64,000 nucleotides of DNA, from assembly GCF_001006785.1 (NCBI RefSeq), contig NZ_CDHO01000003.1:1178001-1242000 (forward strand). The letters are read 5' to 3'. Shown in pieces: positions 8,229 through 16,402 of this stretch. Source of the DNA: Hyphomicrobium_B sp001006785. GTDB taxonomy: Bacteria; Pseudomonadota; Alphaproteobacteria; Rhizobiales; Hyphomicrobiaceae. Below the pieces are notes generated by a model, which saw only the letters and a program-made list of their open reading frames with translations, searched no databases and was not told the origin of the DNA. Numbering within the stretch: position 1 is the stretch's first letter; every line of letters starts with the position of its first letter. Both the position numbers and the translations under genes were made by a program.

Positions 8229-9356
8229 TTATTTGCCCATCGATGCCGAGCTTGAACCGCCGAGCCCGAGCTGCCGCTTGGCTTCGCCGCGCAGCACGTC
8301 GATCGGCCTCAGTTTCCCTTCCGCCTCGAAGTGCCAGTACGTCCAACCGTTGCACGCAGCCTTGCCCTGCACCATCGCGCCGAGGCGATGGATCGATGCT
8401 TGCTGACCGGCGCACGCGAGCGTTCCGTCGGCGCGAACTTCAGCGCGCACTTCACGACGCGGTCCGAACAGTTTCTGTCCGGGTTCGAGAATGCCAAGCT
8501 CGAGAATTTGCCCGAACGGAATGCGCGGTTCGTTGCGCTTCGACGGGATCGCCTCGATCGCGTCGAGATCGAGCGGCCGGACTTTCGCGATGCGCTCATC
8601 GGCGGCGCGCGCATAGTCGGTGTCGCGCTCGATGCCGATGAACTTGCGTCCGAGGCGCTTCGCAACCGCGCCCGTCGTGCCCGTTCCGAAGAAGGGATCG
8701 AGGACGGTGTCGCCCGGCTTCGTTGACGCGATCATAATGCGATGCAGAAGCGCTTCCGGTTTCTGCGTTGGATGCGCCTTGCGTCCGCCGTCGTCTTTCA
8801 GCCGCTCAGGGCCCGAGCAGATCGGGAACAGCCAGTCGGAGCGCATCTGCAGGTCGTCGTTCGACGCCTTGAGGCTTTCGTAATTGAACGTCACGCGCGA
8901 TTTGCGATCGCGGCCCGCCCAGATCATCGTCTCATGCGCGTTGGTGAAGCGCTTGCCGCGGAAGTTCGGCATCGGGTTCACTTTGCGCCAGATGACGTCG
9001 TTCTGAATCCAGAAGCCGAGATCCTGGATCGCGACGCCGAGGCGGAAGATGTTGTGATAGGAGCCGATGACCCAGATCGCGCCGTCGGGCTTCAGCACGC
9101 GCCGGCATTCCTTCAGCCACGCGCGGCAGAACGAGTCATACTCGGCGAAGTCCTGGAACTTGTCCCAGGCGTCGTCGACGCCGTCGACTTTCGTGTTGTT
9201 GGGCCGGAGCAGGTCGCCCGCGAGTTGCAGATTGTAAGGCGGGTCGGCAAAAACGAGATCGACACTTGCCGTGGCGATCTTCTTCAGTTCGTTGATGCAA
9301 TCACCAACGAGAATCCGTCCGCTCTCGGAGCGGCCCTTGACGCGACGCGACACCAT
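8229..9356 (-). CDS. ccrM: CcrM, GANTC-specific adenine-N6 DNA methyltransferase
   Basis: 375 residues from ATG 9356; a GTG at 9383 would add nine. Beta-class order: DPPYNLQL catalytic motif (38-45) first, then the SAM-binding FFGTGTTGA near 250. KAHPTQKPEALLHR and the C-terminal RAMA-type domain, with CAGQQASIHRLGAMVQGKAACNGWTYWHFE, match Caulobacter CcrM closely. It methylates GANTC and marks cell-cycle progression in alphaproteobacteria. It is downstream of rnhB on the same strand. GANTC sites occur at 9311-9315 and 9486-9490, and a DnaA-box-like ATATCCACA lies at 9401-9409. Confidence 0.96.
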   Translation of the reverse strand: MVSRRVKGRSESGRILVGDCINELKKIATASVDLVFADPPYNLQLAGDLLRPNNTKVDGVDDAWDKFQDFAEYDSFCRAWLKECRRVLKPDGAIWVIGSYHNIFRLGVAIQDLGFWIQNDVIWRKVNPMPNFRGKRFTNAHETMIWAGRDRKSRVTFNYESLKASNDDLQMRSDWLFPICSGPERLKDDGGRKAHPTQKPEALLHRIMIASTKPGDTVLDPFFGTGTTGAVAKRLGRKFIGIERDTDYARAADERIAKVRPLDLDAIEAIPSKRNEPRIPFGQILELGILEPGQKLFGPRREVRAEVRADGTLACAGQQASIHRLGAMVQGKAACNGWTYWHFEAEGKLRPIDVLRGEAKRQLGLGGSSSASMGK

Positions 9357-9475
9357 ACACACTACCCGTAACGCTACGATCACTGAGGCGTCGCCGCGAG
9401 ATATCCACAGGCGTGCCGACGATCTTTGTACATGATCGGCGGCGTCTGGGAATACGCATCAAGGTGCGAAGAAAT

Positions 9476-10171
9476 TTATATTTTCGATTCCACCTGCAAC
9501 CCGAATCCGAGCTGCGCACGCCGTCGCGAAGCCTTTTCGTCGACGAGGCCCAACGCCAATTGCACCGGCCGGAACGAGCGGCGGTGCAGCGCCGAGACGC
9601 CAAGTTTTGCAATGGCTGCTTGGTGTTCCGGCGTTCCGTAACCTTTATGCCGTTCGAAGCCGTAGCCCGGATAGGCGCGCGCGAAATCCATCATCAAACG
9701 GTCGCGCGTAACCTTGGCGACGATCGATGCCGCCGCGATGGAGAGACATTTTGAATCACCCTTGACGATGGCGCGGACCGACATCGGGATGCGCGGAGTC
9801 TTGTCGCCGTCGACGAGGACGAGCTTGGGCGTTTCGCCGAGCTGGCTGACGGCCTCAGCCATTGCCCACAGCGTCGCGCCGAGAATGTTCTCGCGATCGA
9901 TGCGTTCGACGTCCGCAATGCCGACGCCGACGATCGCGACCTTCATGATACGCCGGTAAAGGAACGCGCGCGAATCTTCATCGAGCGTTTTGCTGTCGTC
10001 GATGTTCGCCGGGATCTTGTCGGGATCGAGGATGACTGCCGCCGCCACGACCGGCCCGGCCCAAGGTCCGCGTCCGGCCTCGTCGACGCCCGCGATCGGA
10101 CGCGATCCGAGCTGATGCTCGGCGGCTTCGAGTTCGAACGTCGGCTTGATGCGCGAATCAGCAATCTTCAT
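9476..10171 (-). CDS. rnhB: Ribonuclease HII
   Basis: 231 residues. The active-site motif GVDEAGRGPWAGP places the catalytic Asp30 and Glu31, with a further acidic site in LVLVDGDKTPRIP near 120. KGYGTPEHQ and the C-terminal HRRSFRPVQ are standard for the family. The enzyme excises single ribonucleotides and RNA from DNA. It precedes ccrM on the same strand, with 92 to 119 bp between them, and may be cotranscribed with it. The radical SAM gene lies upstream. Confidence 0.96.
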   Translation of the reverse strand: MKIADSRIKPTFELEAAEHQLGSRPIAGVDEAGRGPWAGPVVAAAVILDPDKIPANIDDSKTLDEDSRAFLYRRIMKVAIVGVGIADVERIDRENILGATLWAMAEAVSQLGETPKLVLVDGDKTPRIPMSVRAIVKGDSKCLSIAAASIVAKVTRDRLMMDFARAYPGYGFERHKGYGTPEHQAAIAKLGVSALHRRSFRPVQLALGLVDEKASRRRAQLGFGLQVESKI

Positions 10172-10201
10172 GCGCGAGAGTGATCATCGCGCAAGCACCC
10201 G

Positions 10202-11317
10202 TCAAAGCAGCTTCAGTTGTTTTCCCCTGTCGCCTGGTGCCTCGAACAGATCTGTTCGCATCGCGCCGCGTTCGCCGCCGAGCCCGAGCCGCTGCTTCGC
10301 GAGCCTGAAGCGCAATGCGATCTGCGTCGCATAGGGGCCTTTGCCGCGCTGGCGCATCCCAAACTCGGGCGTGTAATCCCGCCCGCCATGCATGGATTGT
10401 AGAAGCGAGATCACCCGGCTCGCGCGCCCCGGAAATTCCTCCGCGAGCCACTCGCGAAACAGCGTCTTGATCTCCAGCGGCAGCCGCAGAAGCACGTAAC
10501 CGGCATCCCGTGCGCCCGCCTCGCGTGCAGCCTCCAGGATGGGCTCGATCTCGTGATCGGTAAGTCCCGGAATGATCGGCGCAACCATCGCGGTGACTGG
10601 AATTCCAGCTTGCGAGAGCTGTCGCACGGTTTCGAGGCGCCGGGACGGGGTTGCGGCCCGTGGCTCCATCGCCCGTGCAACATGCCGGTCGAGCGTGGTG
10701 ATCGAGACGGCGACTTTCGCAAGGCCCTTCGCCGCCATCGGCTGCAAAATATCGATGTCGCGCGCGACGAGCGCCGACTTGGTGATGATGCCGACCGGGT
10801 GGTTCGTCCGCGCCATGACTTCGAGGATCGACCGCGTGATCCTTCGCTGCCGCTCGATCGGCTGATAAGGATCAGTGTTCCCGCCAAGCGCGATCGTTGA
10901 CGGCCGGTAGCCGGGCTTGGCGAACTCGCGCTCCAAAAGCGTGGCGGCTTCCGATTTCGCGTAGAGCTTCGTTTCAAAATCGAGCCCGGCCGAGTGCCCG
11001 AGATAGCAATGGCTCGGCCGCGCATAGCAATAAATGCAGCCATGCTCGCAGCCGCGATACGGATTGATCGACGCTTCAAACGAAATGTCGGGACTGTCGT
11101 TGCGCGCGATGATTGATTTCGCGGTGTCCTCGAACACCTCGGTCTTGAACGCGCCGAGTTCGGCCAAGCTTTCCCAGCCGTCGTCAAAGACCTCGTGCAC
11201 GTCTTTCTCGAAACGCCCGCTGGCGTTCGAGCGCGCACCCCGGCCGCGCCGGCGCTCCACATCGACGACGTGAACGTGGCGATCGTTGGGATGTTCGGGT
11301 TCGCGAGAGGAAGCCAC
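10202..11317 (-). CDS. PA0069-family radical SAM protein
   Basis: 371 residues from a GTG (11315-11317), with AAAGG upstream on the minus strand. The radical SAM cluster motif CEHGCIYC gives Cys90, Cys94 and Cys97. The surrounding SINPYRGCEHGCIYCYARPSH and LGGNTDPYQP are diagnostic of the PA0069/Rv2578c subgroup, related to spore photoproduct lyases. The reaction of this subgroup is not established. It lies between rnhB and a divergent glycosyltransferase gene. Confidence 0.88.
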   Translation of the reverse strand: MASSREPEHPNDRHVHVVDVERRRGRGARSNASGRFEKDVHEVFDDGWESLAELGAFKTEVFEDTAKSIIARNDSPDISFEASINPYRGCEHGCIYCYARPSHCYLGHSAGLDFETKLYAKSEAATLLEREFAKPGYRPSTIALGGNTDPYQPIERQRRITRSILEVMARTNHPVGIITKSALVARDIDILQPMAAKGLAKVAVSITTLDRHVARAMEPRAATPSRRLETVRQLSQAGIPVTAMVAPIIPGLTDHEIEPILEAAREAGARDAGYVLLRLPLEIKTLFREWLAEEFPGRASRVISLLQSMHGGRDYTPEFGMRQRGKGPYATQIALRFRLAKQRLGLGGERGAMRTDLFEAPGDRGKQLKLL

Positions 11318-11460
11318 GGCAGCCTTTCATTTGCGATGCCCTCTTGTAGCAAAGAAGCGAGAACAAATAAAGAACAAAACTCTTCCGGAATCTTCGCGCT
11401 GGGCGGCATGCGGCGAGGACTGCGCTTGTCGCTCGGGTGATCGCGTGCCAGTAAACACGC

Positions 11461-12165
11461 ATGATCACGGTTATCGTCGCTGCGCATAATTCGGAGCACA
11501 CGCTCGGGGCCGCGCTAACCGCCCTCGTGCCGGCGGCGATCGACGGTATCGTCCGCCAGGTAATCGTCGTCGACGGCGGCTCAACGGATCAAACCGCGAA
11601 AATCGCAGATCTCGCAGGCGCCGATTTCATCTCGAACGCGCCAGGACGCGGTCGGCAGTTCGCGCAAGGCGCGGCCCGGGCACGCTTTCCGTGGCTATTG
11701 TTTTTGAGCGCCGACACGGTTCTCGCGGAATGTTGGGAGCGCAGCGCCACCGCCTTCATGCGCAGCGTCGATCTCGGCGAGCGCTCGCCCGCTGCCGCCG
11801 CATTCGCTTTTCGCATTGATGACACCGGATTCAAGCCGCGCCTGTTGGAGCGTCTGTTCCAAATGCGATGCAAACTCTCGCCGATGCCGTACGGCGATCA
11901 GGGCTTGCTCATTTCGCGTCAGTTGTTTGACGCCGTCGGCGGTTATCAGGACTTGCCGGTGCTCGAAGACGTCGATCTGGCGCGCCGCCTCGGCCGTCGG
12001 CGCTTGGCGATGCTCGACGCGCAAGCCATCGCGTCGTCCGAACTCTACCGGCGCGACGGCTATCTGTTGCGCTCGCTGCGCAACCAGATCTGTCACGCGC
12101 TCTTTGGCTTGGGGCTTCCGATCAACGTGATCGCGCGGCTCTATCGCGCGGGCGCGGCGTCTTAA
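11461..12165 (+). CDS. Family 2 glycosyltransferase (TIGR04283-like)
   Basis: 234 residues. The GT-A fold begins directly, with TVIVAAHNSE (3-12) and the nucleotide-binding VVDGGSTDQ (37-44). A degenerate DxD region is seen as FLSADT near 80. Acceptor-side residues LEDVDLARRL lie near 176. No transmembrane anchor is evident. The layout resembles the TIGR04283 glycosyltransferases, some tied to arsenosugar synthesis, but no partner genes are present and the substrate is unknown. It overlaps the convergent moaB stop by 4 bp. Confidence 0.8.
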   Translation: MITVIVAAHNSEHTLGAALTALVPAAIDGIVRQVIVVDGGSTDQTAKIADLAGADFISNAPGRGRQFAQGAARARFPWLLFLSADTVLAECWERSATAFMRSVDLGERSPAAAAFAFRIDDTGFKPRLLERLFQMRCKLSPMPYGDQGLLISRQLFDAVGGYQDLPVLEDVDLARRLGRRRLAMLDAQAIASSELYRRDGYLLRSLRNQICHALFGLGLPINVIARLYRAGAAS

Positions 12166-12704
12166 CCCGCGTTCCGGTGTTCTTCGAGCCTCGGCATGAT
12201 CTCGACGAAATTGCAGGGCTGGTGCCGCGCGTCGAACTGAAACTTCAAGATGCCGTCCCACGCGTCACGGCACGCGCCGGGCGATCCCGGCAGGCAGAAG
12301 ATATACGTTCCGTGTGCGACGCCCGCACAAGCGCGGGACTGAACGGTCGACGTACCGACTTTCTGATACGACAGCATGTGAAACAGGATCGAAAAGCCTT
12401 CGATGTCCTTTTCGAACAGCGGCTTCACGGCTTCCGGCGTCACGTCGCGGCCTGTAAAGCCGGTACCGCCTGTGGTGATGACGCAATCGATCTGCGAGTC
12501 GTCGATCCAACCTTTGACGGCGGCTGTGATAGCGTTCGCGTCGTCTCGGACCAGTTTGCGATCGGCGACGACGTGGCCCGCTTCGGTGATGAGCTTCGCC
12601 AGCAGGTCGCCTGATTTGTCTTCGCTTGCCGAGCGCGTGTCCGACATCGTCAGAACGGCAATCCTGACCGGAATGAAAGTACGATTTGGGTCGATGCCGG
12701 CCAT
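12162..12704 (-). CDS. moaB: Molybdenum cofactor biosynthesis protein B
   Basis: 180 residues. The molybdopterin-binding fold shows the loop TTGGTGFTGRDVTPEAV (about 85-101) and LPGSPGACRDAWDGI near the C-terminus. MoaB/MogA proteins adenylylate molybdopterin before metal insertion. No other moa or mog gene is in the window. It converges with the glycosyltransferase and the last 4 bp overlap. Confidence 0.93.
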   Translation of the reverse strand: MAGIDPNRTFIPVRIAVLTMSDTRSASEDKSGDLLAKLITEAGHVVADRKLVRDDANAITAAVKGWIDDSQIDCVITTGGTGFTGRDVTPEAVKPLFEKDIEGFSILFHMLSYQKVGTSTVQSRACAGVAHGTYIFCLPGSPGACRDAWDGILKFQFDARHQPCNFVEIMPRLEEHRNAG

Positions 12705-12792
12705 TGGAGAGTCCTCGCGTCACGGACGAACAGAGGCACGAACTTTGGCCGTATGGCTGATCTTCGTCCAGCGGCGAAAGCGCCGCGTCGGC

Positions 12793-13317
12793 CTAAAAGT
12801 TCGCGGCCATGCGTGATGGGATGATCTCTTCGACGGTGCTTACCGGCACGCAGATATCGGAGCGCAAATCCTGGTCTGCATAATTGTTCGGATTGTCCAT
12901 ATAGATCGAAACGACCGGGCGATGTTGATCAAAACAAAGTCCCGGCAACGGCTGGAACCGCGCGTAAACATTTTCGACGGCGGACCGCATCTGGTCGTAG
13001 CTTCCCGAGAGACGGTGGCAGGCGTAGGGACCGGCGGGAAGCGTCGTGATCCCGAACTCGGGCAGCGACCTCTCTTCGATGCTGGATCGGATTTCAACGC
13101 AGGCGTCGTATCGGCAATTCTTGGAACCGACGTCGAGCGGATTATCGTGCGCCATGCCGTAACCCCGCCCGATCGACTCGTAGAGTCCGCGGTCGTCGAG
13201 CAGCCGGAACAGACGCTCCCAGGCTTTAGGAATGACGTCGCCATAGGATCCTGTCGCGCGGACGTAGATCAAGCGCGTCGGGCGCAGATAGAGCAGGATC
13301 GAGTGAGGATTGTACAT
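12793..13317 (-). CDS. GyrI-like (SbmC/AraC effector-binding) domain protein
   Basis: About 174 residues from ATG 13317; a GTG at 13332 would add five. The fold signature is LIYVRATGSYGDVIPKAWERL, then GMAHDNPLDV, CRYDACVEI, and a C-terminal DICVPVS. These are the spaced elements of the GyrI/effector-binding family, which bind small ligands or gyrase. There is no DNA-binding domain, so it is a stand-alone ligand-binding module. It is 89 bp upstream of moaB on the same strand. Confidence 0.75.
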   Translation of the reverse strand: MYNPHSILLYLRPTRLIYVRATGSYGDVIPKAWERLFRLLDDRGLYESIGRGYGMAHDNPLDVGSKNCRYDACVEIRSSIEERSLPEFGITTLPAGPYACHRLSGSYDQMRSAVENVYARFQPLPGLCFDQHRPVVSIYMDNPNNYADQDLRSDICVPVSTVEEIIPSRMAANF

Positions 13318-13515
13318 TGCGGCACCGGCCACTCGGAGGCCGCCCTACTGAAATACGTGAATTGGTCCGTATGCACCATAAGGCGCGTGCAGTTTTCCCT
13401 CGGCTTAAGTGAATGTCTAAAATTTTATCGAATTTTGAGATGCGGGTCGCTTCACTGCGAAGAACCGGAAGCACGGTGAAAGAAGCATCAAATTAACAGA
13501 ATATGCTTCGGATGC

Positions 13516-14370
13516 TCAAAGCTTGGATCGGATCTGCAACAGATCCAGCCATGCCAGGTTTTTTGCGGCCGGAGTCCGCAACAAGTAGGCGGGATGCAGC
13601 GTCGCGAGCGCCTGGATCTTGCGGTCGCCGACCGTCAACTCCCGCCACTTTCCCCGCAGCCGCATGATGCCTTCGGCAACTCCGAAAAGCTCCTTTGCGG
13701 CGGACCCGCCGACGGCCACGACGATTTTCGGAGCGACTAGCTCTATCTGGCGCTCGAGAAACGGGCGGCAGGCGAGGGCTTCCTGTGGCGTCGGCGTGCG
13801 ATTGCCCGGCGGCCGCCAGTAGACGATGTTGGTGATGTGCACGTCGGATTCACTGAGCCCGATGGCGGCGAGCATCTTGTCCAACAGCCGGCCCGCGCGG
13901 CCGACGAACGGCTTTCCTTCCAGATCCTCATCGCGGCCCGGCGCTTCGCCGACGATCATGAGGTCGGCGGCCGGAGCGCCGCGATAGAAGCAGAGTTTCG
14001 TCGCGGTCGCCTTGAGGCCGCAGCCGTCGAAGCTCTTGAGCGCGGCTTCGAGCGCTTCGAGCGATGGCGCCTCGCGCGCGATTCGCCGGGCACCAGTCTC
14101 GGCTTCGCTGGCGCCGAGCGGTGTCGCAGCCCTCGGGCGGGTTACGTCCGCCGGCGGATTTTGTGGCACGGGACGTCGCGACGACGCGCTCTCGGGCGGC
14201 ACTCGCGCTGGCGCATCGTCCGGCCGAGGCCAGGCGAACGCCGCGCCGGGGGGCGTCGGACCGCGTGCCAGCCAGTCGCAACTCGTTTCATCCACAGCGG
14301 CATCGGCCCCCATGGCTTGAAACCAATCGAGCAGCGCAAGCATTTCCTCTCGGGAAGCCAGTTTGGTCAT
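13516..14370 (-). CDS. Uracil-DNA glycosylase, family 4 (iron-sulfur type)
   Basis: About 284 residues from ATG 14370; the open frame continues upstream to 14430. Family 4 motifs: GEAPGRDEDLEGKPFVG, then VYWRPPGNRTPTPQE, and ATLHPAYLLR near the end. Conserved cysteines flank the fold (CGLKATATKLC and the Cys before RPFLERQ) and should bind 4Fe-4S. The first 110 residues are a Pro/Ala-rich leader common in alphaproteobacterial members. It removes uracil from DNA. It is divergent from the ETF-QO gene. Confidence 0.93.
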   Translation of the reverse strand: MTKLASREEMLALLDWFQAMGADAAVDETSCDWLARGPTPPGAAFAWPRPDDAPARVPPESASSRRPVPQNPPADVTRPRAATPLGASEAETGARRIAREAPSLEALEAALKSFDGCGLKATATKLCFYRGAPAADLMIVGEAPGRDEDLEGKPFVGRAGRLLDKMLAAIGLSESDVHITNIVYWRPPGNRTPTPQEALACRPFLERQIELVAPKIVVAVGGSAAKELFGVAEGIMRLRGKWRELTVGDRKIQALATLHPAYLLRTPAAKNLAWLDLLQIRSKL

Positions 14371-14505
14371 CGGGGTCAGGATAAAGGTATTGTTCGCCGG
14401 ATGCACGCGGCGGCGCGCCGCTGGCGGCAAGATCTTCGCTCAACTTGACGCCTCCAGACGGGCGACCTAATCGAAATCGATGGTTTTTCAGAAAACGGAT
14501 ACAAA

Positions 14506-16194
14506 ATGACGATGACCGCGGAGGAAACGGGTTTGCCCCCGCGCGAGGCAATGGAATTCGACGTCGTGATCGTCGGCGCAGGACCAGCCGGTCTCGCGGC
14601 CGCCATTCGCCTCAAGCAGAAAGCTGCAGCCGCGGGCGCGGAAATTTCCGTCGTCGTCGTTGAAAAGGGGTCCGAGGTCGGAGCCCATATCCTGTCGGGC
14701 GCCGTCATCGATCCGATCGGCCTGAACCGCCTGATCCCGGATTGGAAAGAACGCGGAGCGCCCGTCGAAACGCCCGTTACCGAAGACGTGTTTCTCGTGC
14801 TCGGACCGGAAGGCGACGTTCGCCTCCCGAGCTGGCCGATGCCGCCCTTGATGAAGAACCACGGCAACTACATCGTGAGCTTGGGCTCGCTCTGCAAATG
14901 GCTCGGCGAGCAGGCGGCCGAACTGGGCGTTGAAATCTATCCGGGCTTTGCCGCCGCGGAAGTTCTCTATGACGACAATGGCGCGGTCGTCGGTATCGCG
15001 ACCGGCGACATGGGCGTCGGCCGCGACGGTCAGCCGAACGACGCGTTCGTGCGCGGCATGGAACTGCGCGCCAAGTACACGCTGGTCGCGGAAGGCGCGC
15101 GCGGCTCACTGTCGAAGGGACTGATCCGCCGCTTCGATCTCGCCAAAGGACACGAACCGCAAAAGTACGGCATCGGCCTAAAAGAGTTGTGGCAGGTTGC
15201 ACCGGAGAAACATCGCCCCGGATATGTTCAGCACTCGTTCGGATGGCCGCTGAACAACAGAACGGGCGGTGGCTCGTTCCTCTATCACTACGGAGACAAC
15301 CTGGTCTCCGTCGGGTTTGTCGTTCACCTGAATTACGAGAACCCGTATCTCTCGCCTTACGAAGAATTCCAGCGCTTCAAGACGCATCCCGCCATTCGCG
15401 ACGTCTTCGAAGGCGGCAAGCGCATCGGCTACGGCGCCCGCGCCATCACCGAAGGCGGTTGGCAGTCGATGCCCGATCTCGTTTTCCCGGGCGGCGCGCT
15501 TCTGGGATGTGCGGCCGGAATGGTGAACCTGCCGCGGATCAAGGGCAGTCACAACGCTATGCTGTCGGGCATCGCTGCGGCCGACGCCGCGTTCGATGCG
15601 ATTGCAGCCGGCCGCCAGCACGACACGCTGACCGCCTATGAAGCCGATGTCCGCAGTGGCGACATCGCGCGCGATTTGAAGCGCGTGCGGAACATGAAAC
15701 CCTATTGGTCGAAATTTGGAACCATTCTCGGCGTCATGCTCGGCGGCATCGACCTATGGCTCAACACGCTGATTTCGGGCATCGGCCTTGGTTATACGCT
15801 GAAGCATGGAAAGAATGACGCTGCCGCCACCGGCAAAGCGGCGGATTTCAAGCCGATCACCTACCCGAAGCCTGACGGCAAGCTGACGTTCGATCGGCTA
15901 ACGAACGTCTCGTTTTCGGGCACCAATCACGAGGAAGACCAGCCGGTTCATTTGAAGCTGCTCGATCCGAAGATCCCGATTGCCGTGAATTTGCCGCTCT
16001 ACGCCGAGCCTGCGCAGCGCTATTGCCCGGCTGCGGTGTATGAAATCGTCCGCGACGATAAGGGCGATCCAAGATTTCAGATCAACGCCCAGAACTGCGT
16101 CCACTGCAAAACATGTGACATCAAAGACCCGAGCCAGAATATCAATTGGGTTTGCCCGGAAGGCGGCGGCGGTCCCAATTATGCCGGAATGTGA
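14506..16194 (+). CDS. Electron transfer flavoprotein-ubiquinone oxidoreductase
   Basis: 562 residues. The FAD dinucleotide motif VIVGAGPAGLAAA is at 21-33. The C-terminal ferredoxin-like domain has 4Fe-4S ligands Cys507, Cys531, Cys534 and Cys537, in the spacing known for human ETF-QO, and ends CPEGGGGPNYAGM. The enzyme passes electrons from reduced ETF (fatty acid, amino acid and methylated amine oxidation) to the quinone pool at the inner membrane. No etfAB is nearby. The 208 bp downstream (16195-16402) hold no gene; a short hairpin AGCCGG/CCGGCT lies at 16222-16238. Confidence 0.96.
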   Translation: MTMTAEETGLPPREAMEFDVVIVGAGPAGLAAAIRLKQKAAAAGAEISVVVVEKGSEVGAHILSGAVIDPIGLNRLIPDWKERGAPVETPVTEDVFLVLGPEGDVRLPSWPMPPLMKNHGNYIVSLGSLCKWLGEQAAELGVEIYPGFAAAEVLYDDNGAVVGIATGDMGVGRDGQPNDAFVRGMELRAKYTLVAEGARGSLSKGLIRRFDLAKGHEPQKYGIGLKELWQVAPEKHRPGYVQHSFGWPLNNRTGGGSFLYHYGDNLVSVGFVVHLNYENPYLSPYEEFQRFKTHPAIRDVFEGGKRIGYGARAITEGGWQSMPDLVFPGGALLGCAAGMVNLPRIKGSHNAMLSGIAAADAAFDAIAAGRQHDTLTAYEADVRSGDIARDLKRVRNMKPYWSKFGTILGVMLGGIDLWLNTLISGIGLGYTLKHGKNDAAATGKAADFKPITYPKPDGKLTFDRLTNVSFSGTNHEEDQPVHLKLLDPKIPIAVNLPLYAEPAQRYCPAAVYEIVRDDKGDPRFQINAQNCVHCKTCDIKDPSQNINWVCPEGGGGPNYAGM

Positions 16195-16402
16195 GGCGCT
16201 AGGTGCCTGGCCGAAGGGCGGAGCCGGCGTATCCGGCTGATGTGATGGGCAAGGTCGAAGCGGAATAAGGCAAGCGCTGTCCGCGAGCCATCACCCGTTC
16301 ATTTCCTATTTTTCACCTAAAGCGTGTCGCCAAGGGTGTATCAGGTTTGCTAGGCTTGCTTCTTCGGAATCAGTGCGGCTCCGTAACATAGAGGAACGTT
16401 CA

